36,550 bases of DNA, taken from positions 1-36,550 of IMG/VR virus record IMGVR_UViG_3300037963_000862; one strand, 5' to 3'. The number at the start of each line of letters is the position of its first letter. The first letter of the stretch is position 1. This DNA comes from a virus. Of this stretch, positions 1-7,971 are shown in pieces. Under the pieces are notes generated by a model that did no database searches, was not told where the DNA came from, and saw nothing but the letters and a program-made list of their open reading frames with translations. The translations under genes and the position numbers were made by a program.

Positions 1-2248
1 CAACCCAATCAATACTGTCTTCTAGTTCTTTATTAGTATTAGGGTTTACAGCTACTAGTTTTACAGGCTGACCATCTACATACTCAATGCCTAACATATC
101 ACCTAATTTGCCAACCATAATAGATGTTTTTGCATCATCCTTCCCTACATCATTCCAATACTCAGAATCATTAAGATTAAGGATAATTGAATTACCAAGA
201 GCAGGTAAGAGATTGTGCCAAAAACCTTCTTTGTTTTGTAATTGACTAAAGAATTTAATCCCGTACATTTGATCTACCATGTTTTTATGGTCTGTAAAAC
301 CTTCCGGTTGTGCGTAGTTATAGGTCCAAATAAGATGGCCATCTTGTTTCCACATATCTGCTAGCAACTGTTTAGTTTCTTCTGTTGCATTTGGTACTTG
401 TTCCATCCACAATCCTTCAGCAAGGGCTACTTGATCCGCCCCGAACGTTGTTTTCTGCATCCCAATGAAATAGTCCTTAGCAGAACTCTCTAAAGCAGTT
501 TGAAACAAATTTAAATCAGCAGCATTTTTTGTATAAACCGCTCTGTAATCGGCACTTTGATTACCGTAGTCTGCAAAATCAAAATTTCCCATTAGTTCTT
601 GAAGGAGCCCATAGTAATACGCAGGGCTGTTACCTTCTAAACCAGCATAGGTTCCGTTTAAAATGCTATTAGTTCTGTCTGTAAACCTTTGCTGTATAGC
701 GTTATAAGCGAGCTTTGCATCGGCGCTCATCTGGTCATATCTTTTGTTGTAATACTGTTCTTTCTTAAAGTCGAACTCTGCCCATTTAAGTGCTGTATCA
801 GAAGACATCTGTTGGTTTTTAACTAAGGTTGCTTGTTGTTCTATTAAATTGGCTTCTTCAGCAATTCTAGTTGTTTGGTCTTGATATAAGTCTTTAGCTG
901 TTACATTGCCATCTGGTACGCCGGTGTAGTAAGCATTAAAGGTAGCGTCTGTTGCTTCTTTTGGAGTTTGGCCATTTGCCAACACTAATTTTTTTGTACC
1001 ATCTGCTTGAGTTTCAGTTGTAGCCATTACTGTGTTTAACAATAACAGCTCTTTGTATTGTTCTTGTTCGCTCACTTTTTGTGCATCACGTTTTTTAAGT
1101 AGACTGTCTACATCTCTAATACCTTCTTGTTCTAAATTAAAGAAAATTTGTTGTTGTTGTGTTTGGCTAAAGTTAGAGAACTCTCCTCGCTGCGCTAGTA
1201 GGTCTATTTCAGTAGCTAAACGAGTTCCTGTTAAACCTTGTAAAGATGGATAAGCCTCGTCAAAGGTTAAGGTAGTATATAAAGTTGACTCATCAATATC
1301 AGGTGTACCAGGAATATCTACCGGCTTCTCATCTACTATACGTGGTACTTCTATAAAGCTTCTAGTATCAGTTTCATCAGTGTCAACTTGGAAAGTATCT
1401 GCTTCTCCTCTGTTTGGTAAACGATATTTTGGATTAGCGTTGTACATAGTCTCTAGTTGTTTAAGAATAGAATTTGTACTGGCTCTACCTGTGTTGTCAT
1501 CGTAAACAGCAGTAACTAACTCAGTATAATCTGTCACGCCTGGTGCGCCGCCTATATTACTGAGTGGGCTTTGACTTTGAGCTTCTACTGTTCTAATCGC
1601 TCTTGATCTATCTGGATCAGTTCTATCTGCTTCTGCGTTAAGAAAATCTACCCTAGTCTGTAAGCCAGTTTCTACTTCACCTTTTGTATAAACATGAACC
1701 GTATCGTCTTTTGAATCTGTACCAAATACATTAAGTAACCCAAAAAAACCTCTGTCATTTATAAGCGGTGTTACGTAAGCTGTTAAGTCCCCATTTTTAT
1801 ATTGTTTTTCTAACTCAATAGCGTTGGGGTCTCCGGCTGCTGCAGCTTGTGCTACTGAATAAGGCACTGCCCCTTCTTTTGCTACGATAGGTGGGAATAC
1901 TTTCCTGTTTCTTTTTTTAATTAAGTTACCATCTTGATCTTCACTGGTGTAACTGCCAAACGCTTCATTTAAACCCATTGCGTCGCCCACTGTTTCTCTA
2001 TTCCCTTCAGATGTAGTCGTAAAGATTTCAGTAGCATTCTCGGTTAAACGAAGAGTCCCGTCTTTGTCTTCTGCAATAATACCGTAGCCCAGCAAAACTT
2101 CTTTATCTCGTTCGTAGCTACTTTTATCTCTTTGCAGCTGCATCTGTTCTCTAGTTATTCTATTAGCTGCGCTAGTAGTTAAACCCTGCTCTATGTTGCT
2201 TGGCATAGCCAGGCCACTTGCAAAACTTCTTCCAAAATCTACTGCCAT
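1..2248 (-). CDS. Large virion protein, N-terminal 749 residues (3' end beyond window)
   Basis: An open frame starts with ATG at 2248 and stays open to the left edge, so at least 749 residues are present and the C-terminus is missing. The start lies 1 nt after the stop of the preceding gene. The translation is hydrophilic and rich in Gln, Asn, Asp, Thr and Tyr, with no signal peptide and no motif I recognise. Stretches such as QTQQQQIFFNLEQE look helical. It is the last visible gene of the virion module and follows two small Ala/Gln-rich proteins that look like ejection proteins. That position suggests an internal virion or ejected protein. In N4-like phages the giant virion RNA polymerase occupies the same place relative to capsid, portal and terminase, so this could be the N-terminal part of such a protein, but no polymerase motif is visible in the part present. 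Confident as coding; function inferred from position only. Confidence 0.85.
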   Translation of the reverse strand, partial: MAVDFGRSFASGLAMPSNIEQGLTTSAANRITREQMQLQRDKSSYERDKEVLLGYGIIAEDKDGTLRLTENATEIFTTTSEGNRETVGDAMGLNEAFGSYTSEDQDGNLIKKRNRKVFPPIVAKEGAVPYSVAQAAAAGDPNAIELEKQYKNGDLTAYVTPLINDRGFFGLLNVFGTDSKDDTVHVYTKGEVETGLQTRVDFLNAEADRTDPDRSRAIRTVEAQSQSPLSNIGGAPGVTDYTELVTAVYDDNTGRASTNSILKQLETMYNANPKYRLPNRGEADTFQVDTDETDTRSFIEVPRIVDEKPVDIPGTPDIDESTLYTTLTFDEAYPSLQGLTGTRLATEIDLLAQRGEFSNFSQTQQQQIFFNLEQEGIRDVDSLLKKRDAQKVSEQEQYKELLLLNTVMATTETQADGTKKLVLANGQTPKEATDATFNAYYTGVPDGNVTAKDLYQDQTTRIAEEANLIEQQATLVKNQQMSSDTALKWAEFDFKKEQYYNKRYDQMSADAKLAYNAIQQRFTDRTNSILNGTYAGLEGNSPAYYYGLLQELMGNFDFADYGNQSADYRAVYTKNAADLNLFQTALESSAKDYFIGMQKTTFGADQVALAEGLWMEQVPNATEETKQLLADMWKQDGHLIWTYNYAQPEGFTDHKNMVDQMYGIKFFSQLQNKEGFWHNLLPALGNSIILNLNDSEYWNDVGKDDAKTSIMVGKLGDMLGIEYVDGQPVKLVAVNPNTNKELEDSIDWV

Positions 2249-2249
2249 A

Positions 2250-2804
2250 TTAAATCAAAAAGGCCGTCAATAAAGCTGACCCTAATTGTCCTCCAAAACC
2301 TATCATATTTGCACTATGTTGTGCTTTTGCATTTTTATATGCATTATATCTTTGACTTTGCATTTGTGCTGCTTGGCTCATTTGCCCTAAGGCGTTTCTA
2401 TTTACGCCTTGTCCGATGTTTATCAAATCGGCTAAAGTAGCTTGGTTGACTTCCCTTTGGGCAAGTCTTGCGTTGTTAATGCTGCCTACTGAAGCTAAAT
2501 TAGCTCCTCTTTGTAAGCTTCTATTTTGTTCTTGTAGCTGAGCAGCTGAAAGCCCTGCTCCTCCATATCTTTCTAAATTACGTTGTTGGGTTTCTTTTGC
2601 TATTCTTCTTTGTGTTACAGCGTCTTCTCTAGCTTGGTCAATTAAAGAAGTGTCATTTCTAGCTGCTAGTAGTTGTTCTTCAAAACCTCTAAAATCTTCT
2701 ATATACCTATCATAGTCATCTCTAGCCATTTGGGCATAAATTTCTTGCGGATCATCTACTTCCCTTAAACTATCTATCATTCCTAGTATTGTTTTAGCTT
2801 TCAT
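2250..2804 (-). CDS. Putative ejection/internal virion protein, 184 aa
   Basis: The 184-residue product is mostly predicted helix, rich in Ala, Gln, Arg and Asn. It ends in a hydrophobic glycine-containing segment (MIGFGGQLGSALLTAFLI) that could insert in or touch a membrane. It sits 3 nt after the 200-aa gene and 1 nt before the large virion gene, so the three are likely co-translated. No family is recognised with certainty. The composition (Ala/Gln-rich, coiled, small, just upstream of a giant virion protein) is what one expects of ejection proteins such as P22 gp7 or the small proteins flanking N4 gp50. It resembles the next gene upstream in style (Gln-Ala repeats in the middle, glycine-rich hydrophobic tail), which hints at a shared role. 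Function is inference. Confidence 0.8.
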   Translation of the reverse strand: MKAKTILGMIDSLREVDDPQEIYAQMARDDYDRYIEDFRGFEEQLLAARNDTSLIDQAREDAVTQRRIAKETQQRNLERYGGAGLSAAQLQEQNRSLQRGANLASVGSINNARLAQREVNQATLADLINIGQGVNRNALGQMSQAAQMQSQRYNAYKNAKAQHSANMIGFGGQLGSALLTAFLI

Positions 2805-2807
2805 TTT

Positions 2808-3410
2808 TTATCCTGGTGTGTATATATTTTTTAAACCTTCAGCTAGACGTTTGCCAGCTTCGTCTGTGCTAAAGTCAAAGAAGGTTCCGGAACCGCCTGG
2901 GGCAAACTTGTTTTCTAGTCCTTGTGCCAACATAGCACCACCCATTTGTAGAGCTGCACCAGTTCGTGCGTCTCTCATCTGTTGTTTTCTTGTTGCAGAT
3001 TGCAATCTATCAGACTGTGCTAAACGCGCAGCTCCTGCTAGCCCAGTAGTAGCATCTGCTTGCTGTCCCCTTGCTGTAGCTAGAACACCTACTTGTCTTT
3101 GTCTTTGAGCAGTCAAACCTTGAGCTTGAGCTTGAGCTTGCATTTGCATCATGGCTGATACTTTTTCGGCTTGCCCATCTACAGACCTAGTAGCCATTAA
3201 AGATGGTTTTGCTAAAGCTTGTTGGGTATCTGCGCTAGCTCTACCTGCTACAAAATCACCGTAATTTTCTTTTAACGATATATCACGCATCTCCCGTAAC
3301 AACGGGCTATACTTTTCATCAAAATAATCTTTTTCAGCTTTTGCTACTTTTGCTTGTATTTTTTCTGCTTCAGTAGCTTCGTATTCTGGTTTTTTCGGTC
3401 CACCTGCCAT
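2808..3410 (-). CDS. Putative ejection/internal virion protein, Ala/Gln-rich, 200 aa
   Basis: The 200-residue product begins with a charged Lys/Glu-rich helix (residues about 5-45) and carries a striking run of alternating Gln and Ala around residues 88-100 (MQAQAQAQGLTAQ). Further Ala/Gln/Arg-rich helix follows, then a glycine-rich tail. The composition is like small ejected or neck-internal virion proteins of podoviruses. The ATG at 3410 overlaps the last base of the preceding gene's stop, so it is translationally coupled to the GNAT-like gene. There is no catalytic motif. Confident as a gene; the virion role is inferred from composition and from neighbours on both sides. Confidence 0.8.
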   Translation of the reverse strand: MAGGPKKPEYEATEAEKIQAKVAKAEKDYFDEKYSPLLREMRDISLKENYGDFVAGRASADTQQALAKPSLMATRSVDGQAEKVSAMMQMQAQAQAQGLTAQRQRQVGVLATARGQQADATTGLAGAARLAQSDRLQSATRKQQMRDARTGAALQMGGAMLAQGLENKFAPGGSGTFFDFSTDEAGKRLAEGLKNIYTPG

Positions 3411-3841
3411 TATATTTCTTTCCTATATATTCGTGTATCTAATTCCCATCCTATCTCTTTAACGTACGATTCCATTTCTGGAACTCGTGATCTCGCTTCG
3501 AGATACTTACAACCTATTTCTTTGGCTAGGCTGTTAAACCATTCTTCATGGGCTGCCCATTCATGACCGCCCTTATTGTAAGTATACGCTATCCATAGCA
3601 GTAATGTCTTGTCATTTGTAAACTGATCGATTTCTACTCTCAGTATCAAAAAACCTACAGAAGAGGTGTAAAGAAACGCTCGGTTATTTACAACCTCACT
3701 GTAAACATCTTCGGGAATATAAGTAAGAAAAGAGTTTTCTTTTATTATCTCGACTATACCAGGTTTTATTTTATCCCAACACTGCCGAATATCGGCAGGT
3801 TTAGGCAACTCAGTAGTCGATCTCTTTTCCGTACTTTCCAT
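3410..3841 (-). CDS. GNAT-like phage protein, 143 aa
   Basis: The 143-residue product has the alternating strand/helix pattern of a compact GNAT-fold domain: an N-terminal helix (about 17-35), strands around FLYTSSVGFLILRVE and LLLWIAYTYN, a helix (HEEWFNSLAKEIG) and a C-terminal strand near the end. Small proteins of this kind are common in the virion cluster of T7-like and marine podoviruses, near internal virion proteins. I do not see a clear acetyl-CoA loop (Q/RxxGxG/A), so it may be a non-catalytic relative. The ATG at 3841 overlaps the end of the adaptor gene by 32 nt, a strong sign of coupling. Family assignment is tentative. Confidence 0.75.
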   Translation of the reverse strand: MESTEKRSTTELPKPADIRQCWDKIKPGIVEIIKENSFLTYIPEDVYSEVVNNRAFLYTSSVGFLILRVEIDQFTNDKTLLLWIAYTYNKGGHEWAAHEEWFNSLAKEIGCKYLEARSRVPEMESYVKEIGWELDTRIYRKEI

Positions 3842-4484
3842 ACCGTCTCCTTGGCATTCCTATTCCTTTGTACTTAACAGTTCTTTTTACGCCCAAGTCT
3901 CCTCCTCGGGCTCTTAATTCAGCTTGCTGTATTTCTTGGCTAAACTGAAAACTATACTCTTGTGCAGCTCCTATATCACTCCATTCTCTATGGGGCATAC
4001 GCAAAAGTCTATACAAAGCGCCATATATAATCGCATCTCTGTACGTGTTTGAAATTGTTGTGTCTATATTGTTTGAAGACCTAGTAGGCTTCAAAGCTAC
4101 ACTAGCTATGATCTGATCTGACCCACTTGGTACAGGTACTACCCAGAAAGTAGTAGGTGTTTTTTGTAGATATACGTGAGGATTACCCGTTCTATCTCTC
4201 CAATCTGGGTAGTTTAACTCTAGACTACGCGGGCTTATAGGGTCCATGTCCCTACCGTTGTATGTCATATATAGAACTTGATGTACCTCTGTACCAGTAG
4301 GTATTTCAAAATCATACTCATAAACACCAGAAATGGTGTTAAAAGGGTCCATGTCTAAAATGTAAGCTTTAGACCTTTCGCAAAATTCTATAGTTGCAGA
4401 ACGTATTGCTTGTTCTGCTAAGGTGTCTGGACACAAAGGCACGTAAGGCAACACTTCTTTTATTAAAGAAGAATAGGCTGCCAT
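3810..4484 (-). CDS. Head-tail adaptor / tail tube-like protein, 224 aa
   Basis: The 224-residue product has an N-terminal helical part (about 1-40: LIKEVLPYVPLCPDTLAEQA and an acidic helix), a central beta-rich part and a helical C-terminal part with an Arg/Lys-rich end (MPRRRYGKYGKEIDY). This resembles phage adaptor or tail-tubular-A type neck proteins, in which two helical segments hold an inserted beta domain. It lies 2 nt after a second adaptor-like gene, which is the usual podovirus neck arrangement. Likely role: bridging the portal and the short tail. The assignment rests on architecture and context, not on a database match. Confidence 0.75.
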   Translation of the reverse strand: MAAYSSLIKEVLPYVPLCPDTLAEQAIRSATIEFCERSKAYILDMDPFNTISGVYEYDFEIPTGTEVHQVLYMTYNGRDMDPISPRSLELNYPDWRDRTGNPHVYLQKTPTTFWVVPVPSGSDQIIASVALKPTRSSNNIDTTISNTYRDAIIYGALYRLLRMPHREWSDIGAAQEYSFQFSQEIQQAELRARGGDLGVKRTVKYKGIGMPRRRYGKYGKEIDY

Positions 4485-4486
4485 GT

Positions 4487-5212
4487 TTAGCTACCTTGTT
4501 GTTGCATCACCGGAGGAACAGCTCCTATGTTAGAGACACGATCATTATTAGGGTCTAACATCATGGAAGCTTGGTTACCTTGGCCTATACAATTTAAGAA
4601 TAACTGATAATGCTGATTCGCTCTTTGTGCATTACCTGCATATTCAGAATCTTTTTGATAAGCTCTAAACAGTACGTAGTCCATAATAGCATTAGCATAT
4701 ATATCGTCTACTGAGATAACAGCTGACGTATTACCTAAATCACTTGGTGAATCAGAGTACACGATCTCTACGTACGCATTGCCAGATACACCTGGGTACA
4801 CGTAAAAATTCTTTGGGTCATCTTCATCAAATATATAATGCTTGACTGTTGTCCCATGCGCAGCATCTCCTGAGACTGTTGGATCATTCCAATCTGGCTC
4901 TTGTGTGTTAAGGATGTCTACGTTTACTATTCTAATTGCTCTTTTACCTGTTGCACCGCCAGAAGTATCAGACATATTTCTAGTTACTTTAATAAGTCTT
5001 AGACCGCCACTTGGTAAAGACTGTTTAGTGCCTGCAACTAACTGTACATTTGCTGTAGTAGCTGAAGACTCTGGTCTATAGTTAACGATTTCTCTTTGCG
5101 CATCATTTATATATCTAAGTAATTCGGCTTCTGGCCATCTAACACTAGTAGTGTCTTGCAGAATGTCTTTTATCCTAGCTAATATGTTTGCGCCTGTTAA
5201 GGTCCCTGCCAT
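4487..5212 (-). CDS. Phage adaptor protein (neck), 241 aa
   Basis: The N-terminal segment (ILARIKDILQDTTSVRW, then ELLRYINDAQREIVNYRPE) is typical of phage neck adaptor proteins, with a helix carrying RYINDAQREI that packs against the portal ring. A beta-rich middle (about 45-165) and a C-terminal helical part follow, the latter containing IYANAIMDYVLFRAYQKDSEYAGN, also a recurrent motif of this group. The last 30 residues are Gln/Asn/Met-rich. It starts 4 nt downstream of the 108-aa gene and is followed by a second adaptor-like gene. Role: connecting portal to tail. Family recognised from recalled motifs; exact family name not certain. Confidence 0.82.
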   Translation of the reverse strand: MAGTLTGANILARIKDILQDTTSVRWPEAELLRYINDAQREIVNYRPESSATTANVQLVAGTKQSLPSGGLRLIKVTRNMSDTSGGATGKRAIRIVNVDILNTQEPDWNDPTVSGDAAHGTTVKHYIFDEDDPKNFYVYPGVSGNAYVEIVYSDSPSDLGNTSAVISVDDIYANAIMDYVLFRAYQKDSEYAGNAQRANQHYQLFLNCIGQGNQASMMLDPNNDRVSNIGAVPPVMQQQGS

Positions 5213-5216
5213 AATA

Positions 5217-5543
5217 TTACTCCGCTGCTTTCAGCTCTTCTATCAAAGCTGACTTTTTCTTACGTCTGTCAAGCTCGATACCTAGAGTACGTCCGTGTTC
5301 TTCAAGTTGTACTTTAGTCATAGCTTCATAATCTACTTCACTAGACTCTTCTACTACTACTTCTTCAACAACTTCTACAACAGGCTCTTCGACTTCTTTA
5401 TGGTCTTTGATCTCTACACAACCAGCTTGTAAGCATAATAATCCTAAGTCATGTCCAACTTGTCTTGGTTCTCCAGCTTTTAAATGTATAACTGCGCCCC
5501 ATGTTGAAGCTACTGACTTGTCTTCATCTGATTTAATCCACAT
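5217..5543 (-). CDS. Head/neck protein with C-terminal SAP/HeH-like domain, 108 aa
   Basis: Three parts are visible: an N-terminal beta-rich part (1-50), a very acidic low-complexity linker (about 50-70, repeats of Glu and Val) and a C-terminal helix-extended-helix segment (about 74-107: MTKVQLEEHGRTLGIELD, then KKSALIEELKAAE). The last part looks like the SAP/HeH/LEM-type or Rho-N-like small nucleic-acid-binding folds often attached to phage head-completion proteins. A good ribosome binding site (GGAG, 6 nt from ATG) is shared with the terminator hairpin that follows the capsid gene. Function is probably head completion or DNA contact at the head vertex; inferred. Confidence 0.75.
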   Translation of the reverse strand: MWIKSDEDKSVASTWGAVIHLKAGEPRQVGHDLGLLCLQAGCVEIKDHKEVEEPVVEVVEEVVVEESSEVDYEAMTKVQLEEHGRTLGIELDRRKKKSALIEELKAAE

Positions 5544-5554
5544 ATGTTTCTCCT

Positions 5555-5584
5555 AAAAATGGGTGGCTATTAACAGCCACCCAT
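5555..5584 (-). terminator. Rho-independent terminator after the major capsid gene
   Basis: Read on the minus strand, a perfect 10-bp stem (ATGGGTGGCT / AGCCACCCAT) with a 6-nt loop is followed by five T residues. It lies 15 nt after the capsid stop codon and just before the ribosome binding site of the 108-aa gene. It would make capsid mRNA the most abundant product and let only part of the transcripts run on into the neck genes. Confidence 0.85.
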
Positions 5585-5598
5585 AAAATATATCACAA

Positions 5599-6744
5599 TT
5601 AGAATGCAACATCTAACGCAATAACACCAAAGTCTTCATCCTGACCTGTTACGTCTGAATGATAAACTGGCTTCTTGAGTCCGAATATTTTTCCAATTGA
5701 AATACCGTTTTGGTTTCCGTAGTCGAATGTGTCTTCAACTATTTCTGGAATACCAATATCAGCCATAGCTAATGCTTGTGCACCTGCAAAGATACATCTT
5801 GAGTAGTTCACATCAGCGTTAGCACCACCTTTATAACCAGCAGCACCAGCGTTTGATGATGTACCAGTTAAAGCACCACTTGTATTAAACACGTGTCTAA
5901 ACTCGTGGATCATAATGCCATCAACCATTAGACTTGATGAACCAGAGAATAGGCTTGAGCCTGGTCCTCTAACACCAGCTTGCCTTACGTTAGCAAGGAA
6001 ATCTGAGTCAAGTTTAAGGTCAGCCATAACTTGCGGAGTTACGAAAAGATGGAATGTCTCGTCGTTACCTGCGCCTCTTAGGCCTCTGATGTAGTTGTCT
6101 TTAGCATAAGCTTTTAGATCAACAATAGTTTTATAGCTAAGTTTGTCAGCTGCTTCTAGAGCAGTAACGTCTCCAGCTACAAGACCGTTAGTTGCGTCTA
6201 CTCTTCTATGTCTATTAGAAGTTGGCGCACTTACAGCACTTGAGAACTCTAAATCGTTTAGATTTTGCCCTGAGTTCATTGATGGTCTTAGACCACCGTT
6301 GTTCTTAAGGTTATATCCAATACCACTTAAAGTAAGGAATGCTAATTGGTCCATTCTGTCAGCCATTGCATATGCAAGTGCATCTCTTGAATGTTCCCTA
6401 AAGTTTACAACTGACTTTTGATCTGCAAGTCTACCAGATAATCTGTTTGCAAATCTTAGTTGGTCAATTGTTACGACGATGTCGAAAGCTCTTAGTGACT
6501 CTTCGTTCCCTTCGAGAGTGTTGTCTCCAACGATACCATCACCTGTCATGTCGGCTAAAAGTGTTAATACAGCTCTAGCTCCCTTTTCAGATTGGGTAAG
6601 TTCAGAAATTCTCTGAACCATTGCGTTTGAACCCGCACCTGCGAATTGGTTAACGAAGGACATGTTTCTTGCGACACGCCAGAAATCACGTGACCAGATG
6701 GTAAGTTGTTCACTGGTCAACGCAGCAAAATTAGTATTTGCCAT
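5599..6744 (-). CDS. Major capsid protein, N4-gp56 family, 381 aa
   Basis: The 381-residue product matches the N4-gp56/DUF4043-type capsid proteins as I recall them: an N-terminal part with WSRDFWRVARNMSFVNQF, a following GDNTLEGNEE motif, and the block VTIDQLRFANRLSGRLADQKS, with helix HSRDALAYAMADRMDQLAFLTLSGI. A later segment FHLFVTPQVMADLKLD and the C-terminal beta part close the HK97-like fold. The ATG is preceded by GGAG at 7 nt. It follows the scaffold-like gene after a 209-nt leader and is followed by a strong terminator, so it is set up for high, separately controlled expression. High confidence. Confidence 0.93.
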   Translation of the reverse strand: MANTNFAALTSEQLTIWSRDFWRVARNMSFVNQFAGAGSNAMVQRISELTQSEKGARAVLTLLADMTGDGIVGDNTLEGNEESLRAFDIVVTIDQLRFANRLSGRLADQKSVVNFREHSRDALAYAMADRMDQLAFLTLSGIGYNLKNNGGLRPSMNSGQNLNDLEFSSAVSAPTSNRHRRVDATNGLVAGDVTALEAADKLSYKTIVDLKAYAKDNYIRGLRGAGNDETFHLFVTPQVMADLKLDSDFLANVRQAGVRGPGSSLFSGSSSLMVDGIMIHEFRHVFNTSGALTGTSSNAGAAGYKGGANADVNYSRCIFAGAQALAMADIGIPEIVEDTFDYGNQNGISIGKIFGLKKPVYHSDVTGQDEDFGVIALDVAF

Positions 6745-6953
6745 GATAATTCTCCATTAAAATTAACTAACCAGTCGACTTTTGGAGCGACTATTTACCC
6801 GTATACCCACTATCGTAGGGTTGACGCTCTCGTTGTTTGCGGGCACGACCCCGACCAGATTAACGCCGTGATGGGCGAAAAACGATTTTTAACAGGAACG
6901 ACCCTGGTTAGTTATCGTACTAACGGACGAACTTATATATGTTATACCACAGT
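6745..6953 (-). promoter_or_regulatory. Structured leader of the capsid gene with possible extended -10 promoter
   Basis: This 209-nt gap is by far the longest in the virion module. On the minus strand an extended -10 element (TGGTATAAC, at 6949-6941) lies at its 5' end, though no good -35 is visible. An 11-bp inverted repeat closes most of the leader: TAACTAACCAG at 6764-6774 and its complement at 6904-6914. Inside there is a short CGGG/CCCG hairpin and several GGTCG or GTCG repeats. It may be a promoter plus structured 5' leader that sets capsid output. Basis: sequence; the function is inference. Confidence 0.45.
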
Positions 6954-7970
6954 TTATCCGAAATCACCACGCATTCTGCGTAAAGTTTCTGGTGGTAAAG
7001 CATCAAATTCATCAACAGACATTTTACTAATGTCTATTTTCTTTTCTGTTTTGTTCTTGCCTTTCATAGCAGGTGGTTGTTTTTCAGCAGCTTCTATTTT
7101 CTTTTGTGTGTTTGCTACTTTCTTTTTCTCTACTATTTTTTTACCTACAGGGTCTTCTTTTGGTGCAGGTTCACCCATTACATACTTAGTTGCTTTATCT
7201 AAAGCATCTACGCCAGTAAAACCCTGGATCATAAAAGCATCTCTTAAATCTAAAACTTCTTGTGTCTTAGTTTCATCAAAGTCTGCGTGTGTTTCATCTA
7301 ATACAGGAAACTTTGAGGCTAGTTCTGCTGCTTTTTGTTGAAGGGCTACAACTTCTGTACTTTCTTGTACTGTTTTACCCATCCTATTTTGAACCTCAAA
7401 CATCATAGATTGACGTTCCGCACTTCTAATCTCTCCTCTAAGTTTAGCAGCCTCTTCTGTCTTACCATTTAAAACAAGAGATTGATACTCCGCTTCTTTT
7501 TCATCAAAATTATATTCAGGTGCATCTTCTATTTTTTCTATAGGGTTAGTAGCTTCTTCTAGTTTCTTAGCTAAAGCTTTTTGTTTTGCTAGGACTTCAT
7601 CAAACCTAGACTTTGGGATCATCGGTTCTTTTGTTTCAACAGCTGCTGGCGGTACGTCTCCTTCAGGTTGTTGTGTATCTCCTGCATCGTCTTCCAGTAC
7701 TGTTTCTTCTCCTCCACTTTCTGCTTCTTCAGCAACTGCTTCAGTCTCTTCCTCTTCTGCAACCTCTTCAGTTCCTTCCGATGGTTCTTCCTCAGCCTTA
7801 AGTTCTTCGACTTCTTCAACTTCTTCCTCCTTGGGAAATTCTACTTCTTCTTCGAAGTTCATATCTACTTTAAAATCTTTCCCTGCTTCCTCTTCAGGTA
7901 GTGGGTCAGCGCCGGGCATTACATCCATAGTAATGTCGTCTATATTTTCAGTTTTATTTTCTTCTGCCAT
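6954..7970 (-). CDS. Scaffold-like protein, 338 aa
   Basis: The N-terminal 115 residues are extremely acidic and low in complexity (runs of Glu, Val and Ala). The middle (about 125-250) is predicted helix and coiled coil, and the C-terminal third is Lys-rich with a compact ending (ISKMSVDEFDALPPETLRRMRGDFG). An acidic head, coiled middle and basic tail, placed between portal and major capsid protein, is the classic plan of a phage scaffolding protein, whose basic C-terminus binds the coat. The short motif MSVDEFDALP..RRMRG at the end is frequent in scaffolds of this gene order. Strong ribosome binding site (GGAGGT). No protease domain seen. Confidence 0.85.
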   Translation of the reverse strand: MAEENKTENIDDITMDVMPGADPLPEEEAGKDFKVDMNFEEEVEFPKEEEVEEVEELKAEEEPSEGTEEVAEEEETEAVAEEAESGGEETVLEDDAGDTQQPEGDVPPAAVETKEPMIPKSRFDEVLAKQKALAKKLEEATNPIEKIEDAPEYNFDEKEAEYQSLVLNGKTEEAAKLRGEIRSAERQSMMFEVQNRMGKTVQESTEVVALQQKAAELASKFPVLDETHADFDETKTQEVLDLRDAFMIQGFTGVDALDKATKYVMGEPAPKEDPVGKKIVEKKKVANTQKKIEAAEKQPPAMKGKNKTEKKIDISKMSVDEFDALPPETLRRMRGDFG

Positions 7971-7971
7971 A

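Noticed and set aside
7613-7901. Open frames opposite the acidic scaffold region
   Set aside because: They arise from the low-complexity Glu codons of the scaffold gene (read as Leu/Phe-rich on the other strand) and have no ribosome binding sites.
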